Assembly (NCBI RefSeq): GCF_006716265.1
Contig: NZ_VFOS01000001.1
Span: 248,001 to 312,000 of the forward strand
Direction: 5' to 3'
Length of the DNA stretch: 64,000 nt
DNA from: Rarobacter faecitabidus
Lineage (GTDB): Bacteria; Actinomycetota; Actinomycetes; Actinomycetales; Cellulomonadaceae
A program made the position numbers and the translations under genes. The notes under the pieces are model-generated. The model ran no database searches. It worked only from the letters and a program-made list of their open reading frames with translations, and was not told the DNA's origin. Below are positions 63,139 through 64,000 of the stretch, in pieces (position 1 is the stretch's first letter; every line of letters begins with the position of its first letter).

Positions 63139-64000
63139 GTGATTGCGAGAACGCTTCCACCTGCACAAACGCCTCACCGAATGCCGCGTCCAGCCTCCGC
63201 CCTCGTCATAAGCGGAGCCATCGCCTCGCTTGTGATATCAGGCATGACCACTGGCTTGGCAACCACAGCGAGTGCCGACGCATTCAATCCGGATTTTGGT
63301 CCGAATGTGACAATATTCGAGCCGTCGATGAGCACGAGCAGCATCAATCAAGCATTGCAAAGCGCTTCGGCGGATATGTCCGGGGATGCGAATCACTGGA
63401 CGACCAAGCGCCGCGCCTTCTTTTTTAAGCCGGGAACGTATGGCAGCGCGGCCGAGCTTAACCCGGCTCTGGCAACCAACTTCATCAACAGCGAGGTCGG
63501 TTACTACACCTCCGTTGCCGGATTGGGCCTCACTCCTGATCAGGTCCAGATCAACGGCGCCCTCCACGTCGAGCCCGAGCAGGTGTGCAACACCCCCTGG
63601 TGGTGCCAGGGCCCAGGTTCGCTGAACAACTTCTGGCGGTCGCTGGCGAACGTCGCGATCAAACCGATCCAGCGACCCGTAGATCAGACGACGGCGCAGC
63701 CCGGAGCACCCGTCGAGGGTGACGTTCGCGAAGGATGGATTGAGCCGAACCGCATGCGCTGGTCCGTCTCGCAGGCCGCCCCGATGCGCCGCGTCCACAT
63801 CCAAGGCGATCTGACCTACATGGGCCGGTACGGCGCGATGGCCTCTGGTGGCTTCACGTCTGACTCCCGAATCGACGGACTCGTGCAGACCGGCTCGCAG
63901 CAGCAGTTCTACCACCGTGATTCGACTATCGGCTCCTACTCGGAGCCAGGCGTGTGGAACATCGTGTTCTCCGGAACGAACGGCGCTCCGGTAGACAACT
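63139..64000 (+). CDS. secreted protein, probable carbohydrate-active beta-helix-like enzyme (cut by window edge)
   Basis: GTG 63139 with AAAGGAG seven bases upstream opens a frame that runs off the end (287 complete codons). A signal peptide reaches to about residue 50 (T-A-S-A-D-A). The mature start G-P-N-V-T-I-F-E-P-S-M-S, then F-F-K-P-G-T-Y, V-G-Y-Y-T-S-V-A-G-L-G, N-N-F-W-R-S-L-A-N-V, V-S-Q-A-A-P-M-R-R-V-H-I-Q-G and Q-Q-Q-F-Y-H-R-D-S match large secreted actinobacterial proteins, often with F5/8C modules and misannotated as adenylyl cyclase. The repeating G/N-x-V pattern suggests a parallel beta-helix. Activity and C-terminal modules cannot be seen here. Confidence 0.75.
   Translation, partial: MIARTLPPAQTPHRMPRPASALVISGAIASLVISGMTTGLATTASADAFNPDFGPNVTIFEPSMSTSSINQALQSASADMSGDANHWTTKRRAFFFKPGTYGSAAELNPALATNFINSEVGYYTSVAGLGLTPDQVQINGALHVEPEQVCNTPWWCQGPGSLNNFWRSLANVAIKPIQRPVDQTTAQPGAPVEGDVREGWIEPNRMRWSVSQAAPMRRVHIQGDLTYMGRYGAMASGGFTSDSRIDGLVQTGSQQQFYHRDSTIGSYSEPGVWNIVFSGTNGAPVDN

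Noticed and set aside
1-64000. CRISPR arrays, insertion sequences, prophage genes, rRNA operon
   Set aside because: No regularly spaced repeats of CRISPR size, no transposase or integrase motifs and no rRNA sequence were seen.

Overview
The window is high-GC actinobacterial chromosome. It has many GTG starts, pervasive ATGA/GTGA stop-start overlaps, terminators that are mostly GC-rich hairpins without a U-tract, menaquinone and System II cytochrome c genes, an RpfB-like protein and a protein O-mannosyltransferase. I see no insertion sequence, CRISPR array, rRNA gene or prophage. The genus cannot be fixed from sequence alone. A mannan-active secretome next to this core would suit a yeast- or fungus-lysing actinomycete such as the Rarobacter/Cellulosimicrobium type, but that is a guess.

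Region 1 (1-12.5 kb) is core respiration. It holds a divergent HAD phosphatase (cut by the edge) and a glutaredoxin-like gene, yceI, then a tightly coupled series: histidine phosphatase, thioredoxin-like lipoprotein, ccdA, resB, ccsB (System II cytochrome c maturation). An ABC exporter and a YibE/F membrane protein follow, then small membrane proteins and menE-menA. From memory, the order resembles the M. tuberculosis Rv0525-Rv0529 / menA / menE neighbourhood.

Region 2 (12.5-27.9 kb) begins with a decayed polysaccharide deacetylase, a DUF3048 lipoprotein and a flavin reductase. It continues with a conserved actinobacterial order: pmt, rsmI, metG, tatD, rpfB, ksgA, ispE, (marR), tetR, tRNA-Gln(UUG), glmU, prs.

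Region 3 (27.9-52.4 kb) interrupts that order. In relatives glmU-prs is followed closely by rplY-pth, with mfd nearby. Here about 25 kb intervenes: a teichoic-acid-type glycerophosphotransferase homologue, four giant secreted proteins (two paralogous six-hairpin glycosidases with candidate Asp/Glu catalytic pairs, an unassigned helical protein with two F5/8C modules, and a GH92-type alpha-mannosidase), then threonine aldolase, phosphoketolase and a secreted protein of unknown function. The four giants and the last secreted protein all end in a lysine/arginine-rich Ig-like tail. A perfect 14-bp LacI-type palindrome lies in front of the first glycosidase. No sugar importer and no LacI-type regulator gene lie nearby. 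I consider this secreted-glycosidase island the most interesting part of the window.

Region 4 (52.4-64 kb) resumes the core with rplY, pth and mfd. It then has a small membrane protein behind a tandem 15-bp repeat, pntA-pntB (proton-translocating transhydrogenase), galE, and the first 287 codons of another secreted protein that runs off the end. That last gene has a LacI-like half-perfect palindrome upstream and may belong to the same regulon as the glycosidases.
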